Notes: generated by a model from the sequence alone, not told the origin. A stretch of DNA of 64,000 nt from Streptomyces sp. NBC_00078 (GCF_026343335.1 NZ_JAPELX010000001.1:868001-932000), one strand, 5' to 3'. Counted from the first letter of the stretch, positions 40,141 through 49,491 are shown. Numbers and translations are program-made.

Positions 40141-41091
40141 ATGACCAACGACCTGCCAAACCGCCTGCTCACCCACCTTCGGCACGTCGACCTCGCCGTG
40201 CCCGACTACGACAGGCAGCTCGACTTCTACGCCGGAGTCTGGGGCCTGACCAAGGTCGCCGAGGAATCGGGCATCTCCTTCCTGGCCGCGGAGGGCAGTC
40301 CCGAACAGTACGTCGTACGGCTCCGCAAGGCCGAGGAGAAGCGGCTCGACCTCGTGTCCTACGGCGCCGCGTCGGCCGCCGACGTGGACACACTCGCCGC
40401 GCAACTCCTCGCGGACGGCGTGCGGCTGATCTCGCAGCCGGGCAAGGTCGACACCCCCGGCGGCGGCTACGGCTTCCGCTTCTTCGACGGTGACGGCCGC
40501 ACCATCGAAGTCTCGGCGGAGGTCGAGGCCCGGCGGCACCGGCGTATCGAGGAGAAGGAGGCCATCCCGGTCCGCCTCTCGCACGTCGTCCTCAACTCCC
40601 CCGACCTGGAGGCCACTCGCGCCTGGTACGAGCGCCACCTCGGCTTCCGGCTGTCCGACACGCTCAGCTCCCCGCACATGGGCGAGGTCATGCACTTCAT
40701 GCGGATCAGCAACCAGCACCACTCGATGGCCCTCGCCAAGGGACCGCACACCTCCCTGCACCACGTCTCGTTCGAGATGCGCGGCCTGGACGAGTACATG
40801 CGCGGCTCGGGGCGCGTGATGCGCTCCGGCGCCCGCAAGGTCTGGGGTCCGGGCCGGCACATGGCGGGCGACAACACCTTCACGTACTTCCTCGACCCGC
40901 ACGGCAACACCGTCGAGTACACAACGGAGTTGGAGGAGCTCGACGAGGACACCTGGCATCCGCACGTCTACGACTTCTCCCGGCCCGAGGTCACCGACCA
41001 GTGGGGCACGGCGAACCCGATGAACGAGCTGGTCGCCAAGGAGTCCTTCAACGACGTGGACCCCGGCGTCTTCGTCGCCCCGCCGGTCTGA
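40141..41091 (+). CDS. Type I extradiol ring-cleavage dioxygenase (VOC fold)
   Basis: The protein has 316 residues from ATG 40141. The N-terminal VOC half begins LRHVDLAVPDYDRQLDFYAG. The C-terminal half holds the iron ligands: His in VRLSHVVLNSPDLEATRAWY, His in TSLHHVSFEM, and Glu in LDPHGNTVEYTTELEEL. The acid-base His of this class is present in ISNQHHSMALAKG, and the Tyr in FTYFLDP. All catalytic residues of BphC/HPCD-type meta-cleavage dioxygenases are therefore in place. It should open a catecholic ring made by the cluster monooxygenase. Confidence 0.85.
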   Translation: MTNDLPNRLLTHLRHVDLAVPDYDRQLDFYAGVWGLTKVAEESGISFLAAEGSPEQYVVRLRKAEEKRLDLVSYGAASAADVDTLAAQLLADGVRLISQPGKVDTPGGGYGFRFFDGDGRTIEVSAEVEARRHRRIEEKEAIPVRLSHVVLNSPDLEATRAWYERHLGFRLSDTLSSPHMGEVMHFMRISNQHHSMALAKGPHTSLHHVSFEMRGLDEYMRGSGRVMRSGARKVWGPGRHMAGDNTFTYFLDPHGNTVEYTTELEELDEDTWHPHVYDFSRPEVTDQWGTANPMNELVAKESFNDVDPGVFVAPPV

Positions 41092-41179
41092 TCCCCCTCT
41101 GCTCCGGGGGCGCGGAACAGTCCATGCCCTGGCTCCCCCCGCGCCCCCGGTCCAGTCCTACGCCACCCCCAGGATCACC

Positions 41180-42145
41180 ATGCGCTTCGCCACGTACGAA
41201 CACCACGGCCGCCGCAGCGTCGCCACCGCGAACGACGACGGCACTCTCCACCCCTTCCCCGGCCGCGCCCCGCTGCTCGACCTGCTCCGGGCGGGCCCCG
41301 CGGCCCTGCGCGAGGCGGGCAACGCCGCACTGGACGTGCCGGGCGGTCCGCATGTCTCGCAGGTGCGGCTGCTGCCGCCTCTCCAGCCGCCGTCCGTACG
41401 GGACTTCGTCACCTTCGAGGAGCACGTCGAGGGCGTACGGCGCAGCATCGACAACACGGCCGGGGTCCCCGGCGCCTGGTACGACGCGCCGACCTTCTAC
41501 TTCACCAATCCGTACGCCGTCATCGGCGCGCACGACGACGTGCCGGTGCCGCCCGGCTCCTCGGTCCTGGACTTCGAACTCGAAGTCGCCGCCGTCATCG
41601 GCCGCGAGGGCCGCGACCTGACGCCCGAGCAGGCCCGCGACCACATCATCGGCTACACGGTCTTCAACGACTGGTCCGCCCGCGACCTGCAATCCGCCGA
41701 GATGAAGGTGGGGTTGGGCCCCTGCAAGGGCAAGGACACCGCCGCCACCCTCGGCCCGTACCTGGTCACCGCCGACGAGCTGGAGCCGTACCGGGACACG
41801 GACGGTTTCCTGCGGCTGGCGCTGACCGCCTCGGTGAACGGCGAGGTGGTCGGCGAGGACCTGCTGTCCAACATGAGCTGGACCTTCGAGGAGATGGTCG
41901 CCTACGCCTCGCGCGGCGCCTACGTCCGCCCCGGCGATGTGCTCGGCTCCGGCACCTGCGGCAACGGCGGCTGCCTGGCCGAGCTGTGGGGCGTACGCGG
42001 CCGGCAGGACCCGCCACCGCTGAAGCCCGGCGACACCGTCACCCTCACCGTCGAGGGCATCGGCACCGTCTCCAACACCGTCGTGCCCGGCGCCGGACCG
42101 GTACCGGTCCCCCGGGCCCGCAAGCGCCCGCGGCTGCGCCCGTGA
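41180..42145 (+). CDS. Fumarylacetoacetate hydrolase-family protein (2)
   Basis: This 321-residue protein has FAA-fold motifs: VRDFVTFEEHVEGVRRSIDN, LDFELEVAAVIGREGRDL with the E-x-E metal ligands, YTVFNDWSARDLQSAEMKVG, LGPCKGKDTAATLGPYLV, and YVRPGDVLGSGTCGNGGCLA. It resembles fumarylacetoacetase/fumarylpyruvate hydrolase more than the first FAA gene does, so the two are not recent duplicates. It probably hydrolyses the ring-fission product made by the extradiol dioxygenase. Its stop overlaps the SDR start (GTGA). Confidence 0.85.
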   Translation: MRFATYEHHGRRSVATANDDGTLHPFPGRAPLLDLLRAGPAALREAGNAALDVPGGPHVSQVRLLPPLQPPSVRDFVTFEEHVEGVRRSIDNTAGVPGAWYDAPTFYFTNPYAVIGAHDDVPVPPGSSVLDFELEVAAVIGREGRDLTPEQARDHIIGYTVFNDWSARDLQSAEMKVGLGPCKGKDTAATLGPYLVTADELEPYRDTDGFLRLALTASVNGEVVGEDLLSNMSWTFEEMVAYASRGAYVRPGDVLGSGTCGNGGCLAELWGVRGRQDPPPLKPGDTVTLTVEGIGTVSNTVVPGAGPVPVPRARKRPRLRP

Positions 42146-42894
42146 ACCGCGGGGCCGCGAACAGGCTGGACGGCAAGGTCGTCGTCGTCACCGGAGCTGC
42201 GCGCGGGCAGGGCGCGGCCGAGGCCGAGGCGCTGACCCGGGCGGGGGCGGTGGTCGTCGCCACCGATGTGACCCGGGCTCCGGGATGTCTGCGCCTGGAC
42301 GTCACCGAGCCGAAGGAATGGGCGGCGCTCGCCGAAGGGCTGCGTCGCCGGTACGGAGAGGTCCACGGCCTGGTCAACAACGCCGGCATCACCTGGCGCG
42401 CGCGGTTGCACGAGGTCACGCCCGAGGACTTCGCCCGCGTCCAGGCGGTCAACGTCACCGGCCCGCTGCTGGGCATCCAGCACCTGGCTCCGCTGATGCC
42501 GCCGGGCTCGTCGATCGTCAACGTCGGCTCCTCCGCCGGGCTCACCGGGCACTATCCGGTCGCGTACACGGCCAGTAAGTGGGCGCTGCGCGGCCTGTCG
42601 AAGGCGGCCTGTGTCGAGCTGGGCCCGCGGGGCATCCGCGTGAACACCGTTCATCCAGGCTTCATCGAGACCGAGATGACCGCCTCCGCCGCGCCCGCCT
42701 TCCGCGAGGCGAACATCCGCGAGACGCCGCTGGCCCGCACCGGCACCGTCGACGAGATCACCCCGCTGGTGGTGTACCTCCTGTGCGACGACGCGTCCTT
42801 CATCACCGGCGCCGAGATCCCCGTCGACGGCGGCTTCACCGCACACGGCGGCGCCAAGTCCATCTCCGACGCCCTGCGGTCGGCCTCCGACTGA
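42142..42894 (+). CDS. Short-chain dehydrogenase/reductase
   Basis: The 250-residue classical SDR starts at GTG 42142, overlapping the FAA stop. It has TGAARGQG (cofactor), LVNNAGITWRARLHEVTPED, the catalytic Ser in NVGSSAGLTGHYPVAYTASK with Y-x-x-x-K, HPGFIETEM, and a C-terminal ITGAEIPVDGGFTAHGG. It is NAD(P)-dependent, acting on an alcohol or ketone of the pathway. The N-terminus is nearly the same as the SDR remnant at 24631, indicating a paralogue or old duplication. Confidence 0.87.
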   Translation: MNRGAANRLDGKVVVVTGAARGQGAAEAEALTRAGAVVVATDVTRAPGCLRLDVTEPKEWAALAEGLRRRYGEVHGLVNNAGITWRARLHEVTPEDFARVQAVNVTGPLLGIQHLAPLMPPGSSIVNVGSSAGLTGHYPVAYTASKWALRGLSKAACVELGPRGIRVNTVHPGFIETEMTASAAPAFREANIRETPLARTGTVDEITPLVVYLLCDDASFITGAEIPVDGGFTAHGGAKSISDALRSASD

Positions 42895-42962
42895 CCTCCG
42901 GCCGAAGGGGCTCCGCGTGAACAAGGTCAGTGCCCGTGTGACGCCCGGCGTGGCCCATGGCT

Positions 42963-42997
42963 GCGGGGCCAGGACTCCCCCGCAGTCCTGGCCCCGC
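42963..42997. terminator. Bidirectional terminator between SDR and AraC genes
   Basis: A perfect 14-bp stem (42963-42976 with 42984-42997) and 7-nt loop lie 68 bases after the SDR stop and 82 bases before the convergent AraC stop. It closes the catabolic operon. Confidence 0.85.
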
Positions 42998-43079
42998 CCC
43001 GATCCGCTAGTACTTCCCTCGCGGTGATCACAAGGATGCACAGGAGGTCACCGCTGTGTCGTTGGCGGCCGGTCCACAG

Positions 43080-44108
43080 CTACTTGGCGGAGAGTCCACG
43101 CCTGGGCGGGGTCTCCGGACCGTCCGCGGCGGACGCCACCTCGCGGAACTCGCTCGGCGGAACACCGTGGGCCGTGCGGAAGGCCCGGGTGAACTCGGCG
43201 GCGCGTGGGAAACCCCACCGGGCGCCGACGGCATGGATCGGCAGCGTGCGCAGGGCCGGGTCGCAGAGATCGCGGGAGGCGTTCTTCAGCCGTTGATCGC
43301 GGATGTAGGAGGCGACGGTGGTGCCCTCGGCCTGGAAGAGGCGGTACAGGTAGCTGCGTGAGATGTGGTGCGCTGCGGCGATCCGGGCGGGTGTCAGCTC
43401 GTGGTCGTGAAGGTGGCGGCGGATGAACGACTTGATGCGCAGAGTCAGTGTCCGTGCGCGGGTCTCGGGCGGCAACTCGCGGTCGGCGTCCAGGCTGTGG
43501 GCGAAGACCGCGGTCACCAGGTCGGCGACGACGGTTCCCAGCCGGGGTGCGTCCAGGGGCTGGTAGGGCCCGGTGTCCGAGACCAACTGGACCAGGAACT
43601 GCGCCAGCAGCGCTCCGACCCCCTCGCGGCCCGAGATCGGGCCGCCGACCACCCGCTCCGCCCGGTGCGCGGGCAGTGGCACCAGGGCCCGCGGTATCTC
43701 GACTCCGATCAGGGCGACCGGGTCGGGGCCGGTGCACACCTCCCACGACCGCGAGGAGCTGTTGGTGTGGATGTCGTCGATCCGGTAGGCGACCTGCTGC
43801 CGGCCCCAGTTGGCCGCTCCCTCTCCCCGTCGCAGCAGGGACAGGTGGTAGACCTCGGGATCGGACTGCCGGATGAGCTTCGGTGTCCGGCGGAAGACCA
43901 GGTGGTCGAAGGCCGCGGGCCATATGGTCACGTCCCCCAGGCCGACCAGGCGCTGCTCGCCGCGGTAGTCCGCGGCGCGGTCGCTGGCGAGCTGCATGGG
44001 CGCGTGCGTGCGGCCCATGCGTTCGGTCCAGGCCTCGAACCGGTCGCCCGCCGGGAGATCAGCGGTCCGGAAAACCGATTCGTGCAGCACGGGCGTAGTC
44101 AACCACAC
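43080..44108 (-). CDS. AraC-family regulator with AraC_binding_2 domain
   Basis: The protein has 342 residues. The N-terminal sensing domain has FRTADLPAGDRFEAWTERMG and YHLSLLRRGEGAANWGRQQV, typical of the FeaR/XylS-like AraC_binding_2 type. The C-terminal double helix-turn-helix reads LTPARIAAAHHISRSYLYRL and FQAEGTTVASYIRDQRLKNA, ending with WGFPRAAEFTRAFRTAHGVP. It lies 37 bp downstream of the class V aminotransferase gene on the same strand, so the two may be co-transcribed. It could also act on the neighbouring aromatic operon, with which it converges. Confidence 0.87.
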   Translation of the reverse strand: MWLTTPVLHESVFRTADLPAGDRFEAWTERMGRTHAPMQLASDRAADYRGEQRLVGLGDVTIWPAAFDHLVFRRTPKLIRQSDPEVYHLSLLRRGEGAANWGRQQVAYRIDDIHTNSSSRSWEVCTGPDPVALIGVEIPRALVPLPAHRAERVVGGPISGREGVGALLAQFLVQLVSDTGPYQPLDAPRLGTVVADLVTAVFAHSLDADRELPPETRARTLTLRIKSFIRRHLHDHELTPARIAAAHHISRSYLYRLFQAEGTTVASYIRDQRLKNASRDLCDPALRTLPIHAVGARWGFPRAAEFTRAFRTAHGVPPSEFREVASAADGPETPPRRGLSAK

Positions 44109-44145
44109 GACCCTGACGGCACGTTCAGGTGTCCTGGCCCGCTGC

Positions 44146-45351
44146 TCAGAGCGTGAGGAAGTCGGACAGTCCGGTCAGCAGCCGGTCGACGTCCTGCGAA
44201 CTGTTGTAGGGCGCGAGGCCGATGCGCAGGCCTCCGGTGTCGCCGAGGCCGAGGTGCCGGGACGCCTCGACGGCGTAGAAGGATCCCGACGGGGCGTGGA
44301 CGCCGCGCTCCGCGAGGTAGTGGTACGCGTCCGTTGTGGAGCGGCCCTCGAAGGTCAGCAGCAGGGTGGGGGTGCGGTCGGCCGCCCTGGAGTGGACCGT
44401 GATGCCGTCGAGCGAGGACAGGCCCTTGTCGATCTGGGTGCGCAGGCCCGCTTCGTGCGCTTCGAGCGCCGCGAAGGCCGCGATCAGGCGCTGTCGTCGC
44501 GTTCCCGTGGCGCTCGCGTCGAGACCGGTGAGGAAGTCGACGGCCGCGCTGGTGCCGGCGAGGAACTCATAGGGCAGCGTGCCCAGTTCGAAGCGTTCGG
44601 GGACCACGTCGGTGGAGCAGAGGAGCTTGTCCGGCCGCAGCGTCTCCAGCAACTCGGGCCGGGCGGCGAGGACTCCGTGGTGCGGACCGAGGAACTTGTA
44701 CGGGGAGCAGACGAAAAAGTCCGCGTCGAGCGTCTCCAGGTCGACCAGCGTGTGGGCGGCGTAGTGGACGCCGTCGACATAGCTGAGGGCCCCCACCTCG
44801 CGGGCCAGGCCGGCGATCTCGGTGATCGCGGGGCGCGTGCCGATCAGGTTGGACGCGGCGGTGACGGCGACCAGACGGGTGCGCTCGGACAGCACGGCGC
44901 GGATGTCGTCGGTGGTCAACTCGCCGGTGGCGGGGTCGAATCCGGCCCAGCGTACGGTTGCTCCGGCCCGGTCGGCGGCCTGCACCCAGGGGCGGATGTT
45001 GGCGTCGTGGTCGAGGCGGGTGACGACCACCTCGTCCCCGGGCTGCCACGTCTTGGCGAGGGTGCGGGAGAAATCGTAGGCGAGCTGGGTGGCACTGCGG
45101 CCGAACACGATCCCCGACGGGTCCGCCGCCAGCAGGTCGGCCATGGCCCGACGGGTCTCGACGACGATGCTCTCGGCGTTTCGCTCCCCCGGTACCCCCT
45201 GGCCCCGGTTCGACAACGGGTGGGACATCGCCTCGGCGACGGCCCGGATGACGGGCTCCGGGGTCTGGGTGCCGCCCGGGCCGTCGAAGTGCGCCGTTCC
45301 GGCCTGCAGAGCGGGGAATCGGGAGCGGATGGCGGCGATGTCGTACGTCAC
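44146..45351 (-). CDS. Cysteine desulfurase-like class V aminotransferase
   Basis: The protein has 401 residues from GTG 45351 (GGAG 6 bases upstream). Fold type I PLP motifs are clear: HFDGPGGTQTPEPVIRAVAE, LDHDANIRPWVQAADRAGAT, VAVTAASNLIGTRPAITEIA, YVDGVHYAAHTLVD with the PLP-ring Asp, and DFFVCSPYKFLGPHHGVLAA with the Schiff-base Lys. This is the 'cysteine desulfurase-like' TIGR01976 group, not the IscS/SufS housekeeping type. The true substrate is unknown. It is upstream of and may be co-transcribed with the AraC gene. Confidence 0.83.
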   Translation of the reverse strand: MTYDIAAIRSRFPALQAGTAHFDGPGGTQTPEPVIRAVAEAMSHPLSNRGQGVPGERNAESIVVETRRAMADLLAADPSGIVFGRSATQLAYDFSRTLAKTWQPGDEVVVTRLDHDANIRPWVQAADRAGATVRWAGFDPATGELTTDDIRAVLSERTRLVAVTAASNLIGTRPAITEIAGLAREVGALSYVDGVHYAAHTLVDLETLDADFFVCSPYKFLGPHHGVLAARPELLETLRPDKLLCSTDVVPERFELGTLPYEFLAGTSAAVDFLTGLDASATGTRRQRLIAAFAALEAHEAGLRTQIDKGLSSLDGITVHSRAADRTPTLLLTFEGRSTTDAYHYLAERGVHAPSGSFYAVEASRHLGLGDTGGLRIGLAPYNSSQDVDRLLTGLSDFLTL

Positions 45352-45437
45352 GAGAAGCTCCTGTTGATACCGGGCCGACGCAAAGATCCTCCGCGATCGC
45401 CGACCCCGTGGCAACAGGCCGCTCAGCCACCTCCGGG

Positions 45438-45663
45438 GCACTGGACCTCGACAAGCTGCATGCCGCCCGGCCGCACGCCGCCCGGGCCCGCCCCTGTCTG
45501 GCGACCGCACTGTTCGCCCTGCACACCGTCGCGTGACGGCAGGGGCCGTCGACCGGTACTGGACGTGTTCCGGGACGAGGCCTCACCGGCCTCCGCACCT
45601 TACCGGGAGGCCGTCGACTCCGCAGAGGTCACCGTCCACAACGCGCACGCAGGCGCCTGGTGA
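45438..45663 (+). pseudogene. Decayed DUF2201-like fragment plus coding-like tail
   Basis: One frame reads ALDLDKLHAARPHAARARPC then LATALFALHTVA and stops at 45534. The neighbouring frame continues AGAVDRYWTC. Both resemble the N-terminus of DUF2201 metallopeptidase-like proteins ('LATALFAL...AVDRYWRCYVSP'). A third stretch, FRDEASPASAPYREAVDSAE, has good codon bias but no recognised family. Frameshifts and absent metal-binding HExxH point to a relic. It fills most of the gap 45352-45748. Confidence 0.4.
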
Positions 45664-45748
45664 GACCGGAACACGCGCGCAGGCGCCGAGTCGGACCGGC
45701 GGCCGCCCCGACGGCCCCGACTTCCCGGCGCGGATCTACTCTGACCCC

Positions 45749-46588
45749 GTGACCAGCTTCGATCAGGCGGGTGGCGCGCCCCGGCCGCAGTCGCTGATGC
45801 TGAGCTTCTTCGGCATCCACGTCCTGGACCGGGACGTCGCCGTGTCGGCGAGCAGCCTGATCGACGTGTTCGGGCAGGCCGGGATCACCGAGGACGCCGT
45901 ACGGTCGACGCTCACCCGCATGGTCAAGCGCGGCCTGCTGGACCGGCACCGGAGAGGTCGTAAGACCTACTTCGGACCGACAATCCGTGCCACCGGTGTG
46001 CTGCGGGACGGCCACGACCGCATCTGGCACACCGGCGCGGTCAACCGGGACTGGGACGGCACCTGGACCCTGGTCGGCTTCTCCCTGCCGGAGGCGTGGC
46101 GCAGCGAGCGTCACGATCTGCGGTCCCGGCTGGTGTGGAACGGGTTCGGCCCCTTGCAGAGCGGCCTGTGGGTCGCGCCGGGCACGGTGGACGTGCCCGA
46201 GGCCGTCGCGGGACTCGGCGTCGACCCGTATCTGAGGGTCTTTCGGGGCGCCACGGCCGTCGCCCCGACCGACGCCCGCACGGTCCTGCACACGGCGTTC
46301 GACGTGGAGTCCGTCGCGAAGGGGTACGAGGCGTTCCTGGCGCGGTGGGGCACGGACGAGGCCCAGGGAGCGGACCGGACGGGTGTGCTCGTACGGCAGC
46401 TGCTGCTGCACACCGACTGGTTGGAACAGGTCCGCCAGGATCCGCATCTGCCGGCCGAGCACCTGCCCGAGGACTGGCCCGCGGCCCGCGCGGAGGAGCA
46501 CTTCCACGAGCTGGCGCACCGCTACGAGGAGCCGGCCCGGCAAGAGGCCGGAAGGGCGCTGGACGTGATCCGGACGACGGCCCCGTAG
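45749..46588 (+). CDS. PaaX-family transcriptional repressor
   Basis: The protein has 279 residues from GTG 45749. A TACTCT hexamer (45737-45742) ends 6 bases before the start and there is no ribosome site, so the mRNA may be leaderless. The N-terminal winged helix reads QSLMLSFFGIHVLDRDVAVS and AGITEDAVRSTLTRMVKRGL with LDRHRRGRKTYFGPT. The middle is the PaaX domain WDGTWTLVGFSLPEAWRSER with LRSRLVWNGFGPLQSGLWVA. PaaX proteins repress phenylacetate genes by sensing phenylacetyl-CoA; no paa genes are here, so the target is unknown. Confidence 0.85.
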   Translation: MTSFDQAGGAPRPQSLMLSFFGIHVLDRDVAVSASSLIDVFGQAGITEDAVRSTLTRMVKRGLLDRHRRGRKTYFGPTIRATGVLRDGHDRIWHTGAVNRDWDGTWTLVGFSLPEAWRSERHDLRSRLVWNGFGPLQSGLWVAPGTVDVPEAVAGLGVDPYLRVFRGATAVAPTDARTVLHTAFDVESVAKGYEAFLARWGTDEAQGADRTGVLVRQLLLHTDWLEQVRQDPHLPAEHLPEDWPAARAEEHFHELAHRYEEPARQEAGRALDVIRTTAP

Positions 46589-46741
46589 CACCTGCCCGCT
46601 CGCCGCCCACCTCTCAGCCCACTCGCTGCCGCAGCCCCTCGGGGCCTCCGGCCGTCTCTGGCCGTGTCTCGCCGTCTTGCGCTGTCTTTCGCTGTCTTGC
46701 GCTGTCTGCGGGCAGGCCCGGCTTCGTTATTGGGCAATCTA

Positions 46742-46771
46742 TTGACCGTCGTCGAAAAACTGCCCTACATT
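46742..46771 (+). promoter_or_regulatory. Promoter of the DHA2 exporter
   Basis: TTGACC (46742-46747) and TACATT (46766-46771) with an 18-base spacer lie about 80 bases before the GTG at 46853. Upstream, imperfect 10-bp repeats of the type gctgtcttgc (about 46666-46710) occur. The leader also contains a direct repeat of AGCCGCACAAGCCGC. Confidence 0.5.
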
Positions 46772-46852
46772 CATCGCGTTCGCGGCGTCCCCGCACCGCC
46801 CAAAGCCGCACAAGCCGCCTCAGCCGCACAAGCCGCTCAAACGGGAGCACAC

Positions 46853-48454
46853 GTGTCCACCGAAACGCGCGCCCAATCCGATTCCACCGCCGCCTCACCA
46901 CCATCCGGTGGACTACCTGTCGGCACCCTCGTCGCCGGCTGCTTCGCCGTCTGTCTCGCGCAGATCGCCCTCGCCATGCCGGCCACGCTGAACGGGCTCT
47001 TCCAGGAGGACCTGCACCCCGTCGGTTCGCAGCTGACCTGGATCTCGGACGCGTTCCTGCTGCCCGTCTCCGTCCTGGAGCTGACCTTCGGCGTCCTCGG
47101 CGACCTCTTCGGCCGCAAGCGGCTGCTGGTCGGCGGCGGTGCACTGCTCGTGGTCGGCGAGGCGCTCGCCGCCTCCGCGACCGGCATCCACATGCTCTGG
47201 GTGGGCCAGGCCATCGCGGGTCTGGGCGCCGCGGCCCTCTTCCCCACCTCGCTCGCGATGATCGCCGCGGGCACGCATTCGGCCAAGGACCGCGCCCGCA
47301 CCATCACGATCTGGGCCGCGGCACTCTCCAGCGGTGGCTTCGTCGCCCCCGTCCTGGGCGGCATCACCGGCAACTACGGCTCCTGGCGCTGGGCGTTCAT
47401 CGTCGTCACGGGCCTGGCTCTGATCAGTACCGTGCTCAGCCAGCTGCTGGCGCACAACTCCAGTGCTCCGGAAGGCCGTTCACTCGACCTGGCCGGCCAG
47501 ATCACCATCGGCGTCGGTATGTTCGCCCTGCTCTACGCCGTGATCCAGGGCCCGGCGGACGGCTGGACCGCGAAGCCCGTGATGATCGCCTACGTCGTGG
47601 CCGCGCTGTTCATCACCCTGTTCGTCGTGGCGGAACACCGGGCCGCGTCACCGCTGTTGAGGCTGGACCTGTTCAAGAACCGGGCGTTCGCGGTGGCGTC
47701 GTTCGTCGCGGTGGTCGGCATGTTCAGCTACCTCGGCACCGCCTACGCGACCAGCATCCGGCTCGGCCCCGTCCAGCACCAGAGTCCGCTGCGGGGCTCC
47801 TTCGCCTTCATCCTGCTCAACGCCTGGACGCTGCTGCTGATGCCGCTGATCTCCCGGCTGCTGGAGAAGGTCAGCCCGAGGTGGGTGCTGGGTACCGGCC
47901 TGGCGCTCATGGCAGCGGGAGACTTCCTCGCCGCCACCCTCTCGGTCCACGACCGCGCGCTGACCTCGCTCATCCTCCCGATCGGCCTGGTCGGCATCGG
48001 CTTCGCGCTCACGGTCTCCTCGATCACGACGACCGCCGTCAACACGGTGGAGGTCCATTACGCGGGCATGGCCAGCGCCTCGACCAGCCTGCTCCGCGAC
48101 TTCGGCTTCACCCTCGGCCCGGCGGTCATCGGCGCGATCGCGCTGAGCCGCGCGGCGGACGAGTTCACGTCCAAGCTGGCCTCTTCCCACCTCTCGGCCG
48201 AGGTCAAGGCGGCCGCGGGCCAGGTGGCGGCCGAGGGCGGCCCACTCGCCTCCAACTCGGTCCCGCCCTCGTCCCCGCCGGGCGGCGCGGCCCCCATCGC
48301 CCTGGAGGCCCTCGGCAACGGCTACGCCATCGGCTACGTGGTCTGCGGCATCGCGGCGCTGGCCTGCTGCCTCCTCAGCGTGATCGCGCTGCGCGGGAAG
48401 GGCGACAAGGACGCGACGGTGGGCATCGCGGCAGAGGAGCCCGCGGCCGCCTGA
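46853..48454 (+). CDS. DHA2-family (14-TMS) MFS exporter
   Basis: The protein has 533 residues from GTG 46853 (GGAG 6 bases upstream). It shows motif A as GVLGDLFGRKRLLVGGGALL, the DHA2 segment GGFVAPVLGGITGNYGSWRW, and 14 helices. A low-complexity loop (GQVAAEGGPLASNSVPPSSP) precedes the last helix, an arrangement common in actinobacterial antibiotic exporters. It lies near the NRPS locus but on the opposite strand and outside it, so linkage to the peptide product is possible and unproven. Confidence 0.85.
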   Translation: MSTETRAQSDSTAASPPSGGLPVGTLVAGCFAVCLAQIALAMPATLNGLFQEDLHPVGSQLTWISDAFLLPVSVLELTFGVLGDLFGRKRLLVGGGALLVVGEALAASATGIHMLWVGQAIAGLGAAALFPTSLAMIAAGTHSAKDRARTITIWAAALSSGGFVAPVLGGITGNYGSWRWAFIVVTGLALISTVLSQLLAHNSSAPEGRSLDLAGQITIGVGMFALLYAVIQGPADGWTAKPVMIAYVVAALFITLFVVAEHRAASPLLRLDLFKNRAFAVASFVAVVGMFSYLGTAYATSIRLGPVQHQSPLRGSFAFILLNAWTLLLMPLISRLLEKVSPRWVLGTGLALMAAGDFLAATLSVHDRALTSLILPIGLVGIGFALTVSSITTTAVNTVEVHYAGMASASTSLLRDFGFTLGPAVIGAIALSRAADEFTSKLASSHLSAEVKAAAGQVAAEGGPLASNSVPPSSPPGGAAPIALEALGNGYAIGYVVCGIAALACCLLSVIALRGKGDKDATVGIAAEEPAAA

Positions 48455-48721
48455 CCGCCACGGTTCGACCGCGCCCCGAAGGGGCGCGGGGCCGTATCGA
48501 TGTGAGGCTCCGCCGCGTGGGCGCGACCAGCCACAACGGACCGGCGGACGACCGAGAGCCCATCGCGGCACAACCCGCGGGGCACTGGTCACCGAACCGT
48601 CACAGAAGATCGATACGTGTCACAGCTGATCCACAGGAGAAACCTCGGGCGAGGCAGTCATGTCTCCATGGTCGGGCGCCGGCGAGGACCGGCCCCGCAC
48701 CATCCGAACTCGGGGGACTCC

Positions 48722-49414
48722 ATGCAGTACGTGAACGGCATCCGCAAGGCCGCGCTGGCGATCGCCGTACTCTCGGCCGCCCTGTCGGTGACCGCATGTC
48801 AGGCCGACGGCTCCAAGGCGGGGGCCGAAACGTCGTCGAAGGCGCCGAGCAGCGCGCCGTCCGCTGCCAGCACACCGGGCACGACGCCCCCCGAAGCCTC
48901 CGGCGCGCCCAAGGCGAAGGCGCCGACGGTCACCGCATCCCCCATATCCGGGTCCGGTTCCACGGGTACGGCCCTGAAGGCGTGCGCGGCAACCGCCCTC
49001 AAGGTGACGGCGCACCAGGCCACCGACCGCCCGGAGGGCACCGGAACCGGAGCGGCGGTGGTCGAGTTCACCAATGTCTCCGCCCAGCCGTGCACCCTGC
49101 AGGGCCACCCCACGGTGGCCGGCGCGGGCAACGGTTCCCCGGAGCACAACGCCCCGCTGAACGTGACGCCCTCCGGCTCCGCCACGCCGGTCAAGCTGGC
49201 CCCGGGCGCCAAGGCCCGGCTGAAGCTGACCTTCGTCCAGGTCCAGGGCGAGGGCGACGGCTACTGCAAGTCCGGCGCACAGCCGGCCGCATATCCGACG
49301 CTGGTGGTCGGTCTGCCGGGCTCGGGAGCGCACCAAGTCGCCTTGGACGACGGAGTCTTCGCGGAGTGCGACAACACGGTGACCGCCACAGCCGTGACGG
49401 CCGCGACCTCCTGA
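48722..49414 (+). CDS. DUF4232 lipoprotein
   Basis: From ATG 48722 the protein has 230 residues. The signal peptide ALAIAVLSAALSVTAC ends in a lipobox with Cys at about residue 25, so it is a membrane-anchored exported lipoprotein. A Ser/Pro/Ala-rich linker follows, then the DUF4232 domain with VVEFTNVSAQPCTLQGHPTV, LAPGAKARLKLTFVQVQGEG and a pair of Cys residues near the end (YCKSG, FAECDN). Family members are frequent in Streptomyces; function is unknown. Confidence 0.85.
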   Translation: MQYVNGIRKAALAIAVLSAALSVTACQADGSKAGAETSSKAPSSAPSAASTPGTTPPEASGAPKAKAPTVTASPISGSGSTGTALKACAATALKVTAHQATDRPEGTGTGAAVVEFTNVSAQPCTLQGHPTVAGAGNGSPEHNAPLNVTPSGSATPVKLAPGAKARLKLTFVQVQGEGDGYCKSGAQPAAYPTLVVGLPGSGAHQVALDDGVFAECDNTVTATAVTAATS

Positions 49415-49491
49415 ACCCACAGGACATTTGCACCATGGACACCGGCTGCGTTCGCGTTCTCCTCAATTCGGTCTGCCTGTCCTGATTTATT

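Noticed and set aside
46096..49485. An 1129-residue plus-strand open frame across the PaaX, exporter and lipoprotein genes
   Set aside because: It overlaps three well-supported genes in another frame, is very rich in Arg, Pro, Gly and His, and has no family motif: a GC-rich shadow frame.
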